Shown one piece after another: positions 5,410 to 6,420 of a stretch of 6,420 bases of DNA. The notes under the pieces were generated by a model. The model was not told where the DNA came from, did not search any database, and was given only the letters and a program-made list of their open reading frames with translations. Location: positions 1 to 6,420 of the forward strand of contig CANNUR010000173.1 of NCBI GenBank assembly GCA_947523045.1, read 5' to 3'. This DNA comes from an uncultured Prosthecobacter sp. (lineage in GTDB: Bacteria > Verrucomicrobiota > Verrucomicrobiia > Verrucomicrobiales > Verrucomicrobiaceae). The position numbers and the translations under genes were made by a program. Position 1 is the first letter of the stretch. The number at the start of each line of letters is the position of its first letter.

Positions 5410-6309
5410 ATGGCCAGCCCCCGCCGTCGCGTCCTGCTGCTCGGCGGCAGCGGTCGCCTCGGCCGCGTGCTGACGTCGGCCTGGCGCGACCGTCATGCCC
5501 TGCTCCTGCCCGGTCGCGCGGAGATCGATCTCGCACAACCGGACCGCTTGGCGACCGCCCTGGCGGCCTTCGACTTCGACACCCTGGTCAACGTCGCCGG
5601 CCTGACCTCGCCCGACGCCTGCGAGCACGCCCCGGACCTGGCCAAGCTCGTGAATGCTGAGTCGCCCGGCCGGCTCGCCCACCTCTGCGCCGAACGCGGC
5701 GCCCGGCTGATTCACCTGAGCACCGACTACGTCTTTGCCGGCGACGGCTCCGAACCCCTCGATGAAAAGTCACCCGCGGCGCCGGTCAACGTTTACGGCC
5801 GGAGCAAACTCGCCGGCGAGCAGGCCGTGCTGACCGCCTGTCCGGGCGCGCTGGTGGCGCGGGTGTCCTGGCTGTTTGGCGACGCCGGCAGCGACGTGCC
5901 GGCCGCCGTGCTCGACCGTGTGCGCCGTGGGGTGGCGCTCGATTTCATCGAGGACAAATGGAGCGCGCCGACCTGGACCCACGAACTCGCCAACTGGCTG
6001 GAGATGCTGATCAGCGAGCATCGCGAGGTGACCGGCGTCTTGCACCTCTGCCACAGCGGCGTGGCGAGCTGGCGCGACTTCGCCCAGGCCGTGCTCGACC
6101 TCGGTCACGACGTGGGCCTGCTACCCCAAGCCCTGTCCACGCAGGGGCGTCGCCTCGCCGAATTCACCGGCTTCCGGGCGGCCCGACCGCCGTGGACGGT
6201 CATGGACAATGCCCGCCTCGCCGGCCTGCTCGGCACAGCGCCGCGGCCCTGGCGCGAGGCCTTGCGCCTGCACCTGCAGCGAGGGGCCGATCAGGCCTCG
6301 AGGCGATAA
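5410..6309 (+). CDS. rmlD: dTDP-4-dehydrorhamnose reductase (RmlD-type extended SDR)
   Basis: This is a 299-residue protein, the usual length of RmlD, which reduces dTDP-4-keto-L-rhamnose to dTDP-L-rhamnose with NAD(P)H, the last step in making this sugar donor for cell-surface polysaccharide. The sequence shows the N-terminal Rossmann loop GGSGRLG (12-18), NVAG (61-64), the STDYVFAG block (104-111) with catalytic T105, and the YGRSK motif with Y129 and K133. The RVSWLFG (151-157) and WTVMDNARLAGLLG (262-275) segments near the substrate-binding side and C-terminus are also typical. I chose ATG 5410: it directly precedes the short basic lead-in to the Rossmann strand, whereas the upstream GTG at 5353 would read 19 residues overlapping the preceding gene. 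It lies 14 bases after that gene's stop on the same strand, so co-transcription is likely. rmlA, rmlB and rmlC are not in the window. A related SDR of another nucleotide-sugar pathway is possible. Confidence 0.88.
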   Translation: MASPRRRVLLLGGSGRLGRVLTSAWRDRHALLLPGRAEIDLAQPDRLATALAAFDFDTLVNVAGLTSPDACEHAPDLAKLVNAESPGRLAHLCAERGARLIHLSTDYVFAGDGSEPLDEKSPAAPVNVYGRSKLAGEQAVLTACPGALVARVSWLFGDAGSDVPAAVLDRVRRGVALDFIEDKWSAPTWTHELANWLEMLISEHREVTGVLHLCHSGVASWRDFAQAVLDLGHDVGLLPQALSTQGRRLAEFTGFRAARPPWTVMDNARLAGLLGTAPRPWREALRLHLQRGADQASRR

Positions 6310-6321
6310 CGGCAAGCAGCC

Positions 6322-6420
6322 TCAGGCCTGGGCCTTGCGCTTGTTGGCGCTGCGGATGTTGAGCATCTCGACAAACACCGAGAAGGCCATGGCGAAGTAC
6401 ACGTAGCCCTTCTGGAAGTG
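6322..6420 (-). CDS. TerC family integral membrane protein, C-terminal fragment
   Basis: On the - strand the last 32 codons read GYVYFAMAFSVFVEMLNIRS followed by a basic tail (ANKRKAQA) and TGA at 6322-6324. The G-Y-(I/V)-Y-F-A-M-A-F-S-x-x-V-E-x-L-N block is the conserved final membrane helix and end of TerC-family proteins (the Alx/YgdQ/YoaE-like group), linked in other bacteria to manganese export or tellurite resistance and to loading metals onto exported proteins. The gene enters from beyond the right edge. It converges on rmlD, with only 12 bases between the two stops and no room for a conventional terminator. The fragment ends right after the basic tail, so no CBS or CorC-like C-terminal domain is attached. 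Confidence 0.8.
   Translation of the reverse strand, partial: HFQKGYVYFAMAFSVFVEMLNIRSANKRKAQA

Noticed and set aside
4073..5536. Long - strand ORF of 487 codons opposite the AhbAB-like gene
   Set aside because: It lies antisense to a well-supported gene in very GC-rich DNA, where opposite frames stay open by codon bias. Its translation is rich in D, G, A and R low-complexity runs and shows no domain.
1..6420. CRISPR array, tRNA, rRNA or phage genes
   Set aside because: No regularly spaced direct repeats, cloverleaf-like sequence, conserved rRNA stretches or phage structural motifs were seen on either strand.

Overview
The window looks like a stretch of a GC-rich bacterial chromosome, most likely Verrucomicrobiota and perhaps Opitutaceae. 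That assignment rests on remembered gene style: the two-domain AhbA/AhbB-like protein, the double-HTH XRE protein, the large membrane-anchored propeller/NTF2-like protein, and a repeat-like spacer resembling sequence common in verrucomicrobial genomes. No single marker gene here proves it. Base composition is uneven. The right part (from about 4250) is very GC-rich (47 of 60 bases in 5461-5520 by hand count), while the middle is closer to balanced in places (30 of 60 in 3541-3600).

Layout. (1) 1-770, + strand: remains of IS66-family insertion sequences. The tail of a TnpC transposase (ending at 289) is followed almost at once by a TnpA-like accessory ORF without a proper start (to 621) and by the N-terminal half of a TnpB that breaks off near 770. 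The order C-A-B is not the usual A-B-C, so this is probably two tandem or nested copies joined by deletion. (2) 794-4133, - strand: a probable two-gene unit. A small protein with two XRE-type helix-turn-helix repeats is followed, after a 115-base spacer with hairpins and repeat-like sequence, by a 926-residue membrane protein. That protein has about five N-terminal membrane helices, a WD40/TolB-like propeller region, an NTF2-like domain and an unassigned C-terminal domain. (3) 4134-4249: a divergent intergenic region. (4) 4250-6309, + strand: a fused AhbA-AhbB-type (siroheme decarboxylase / Lrp-AsnC-like) protein and, 14 bases later, an RmlD-type dTDP-4-dehydrorhamnose reductase. (5) 6322-6420, - strand: the C-terminal end of a TerC-family membrane protein, converging on rmlD with only 12 bases between the stop codons.

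How it fits together. The right-hand genes look like ordinary chromosomal metabolism (tetrapyrrole-type enzyme or sensor, nucleotide-sugar reduction, membrane transport). The middle pair, bounded on one side by broken IS66 sequence and different in composition, looks like accessory DNA. Its HTH protein could control the large membrane protein, whose role cannot be read from sequence. I see no CRISPR array, rRNA, tRNA, restriction system or recognisable known defence system.
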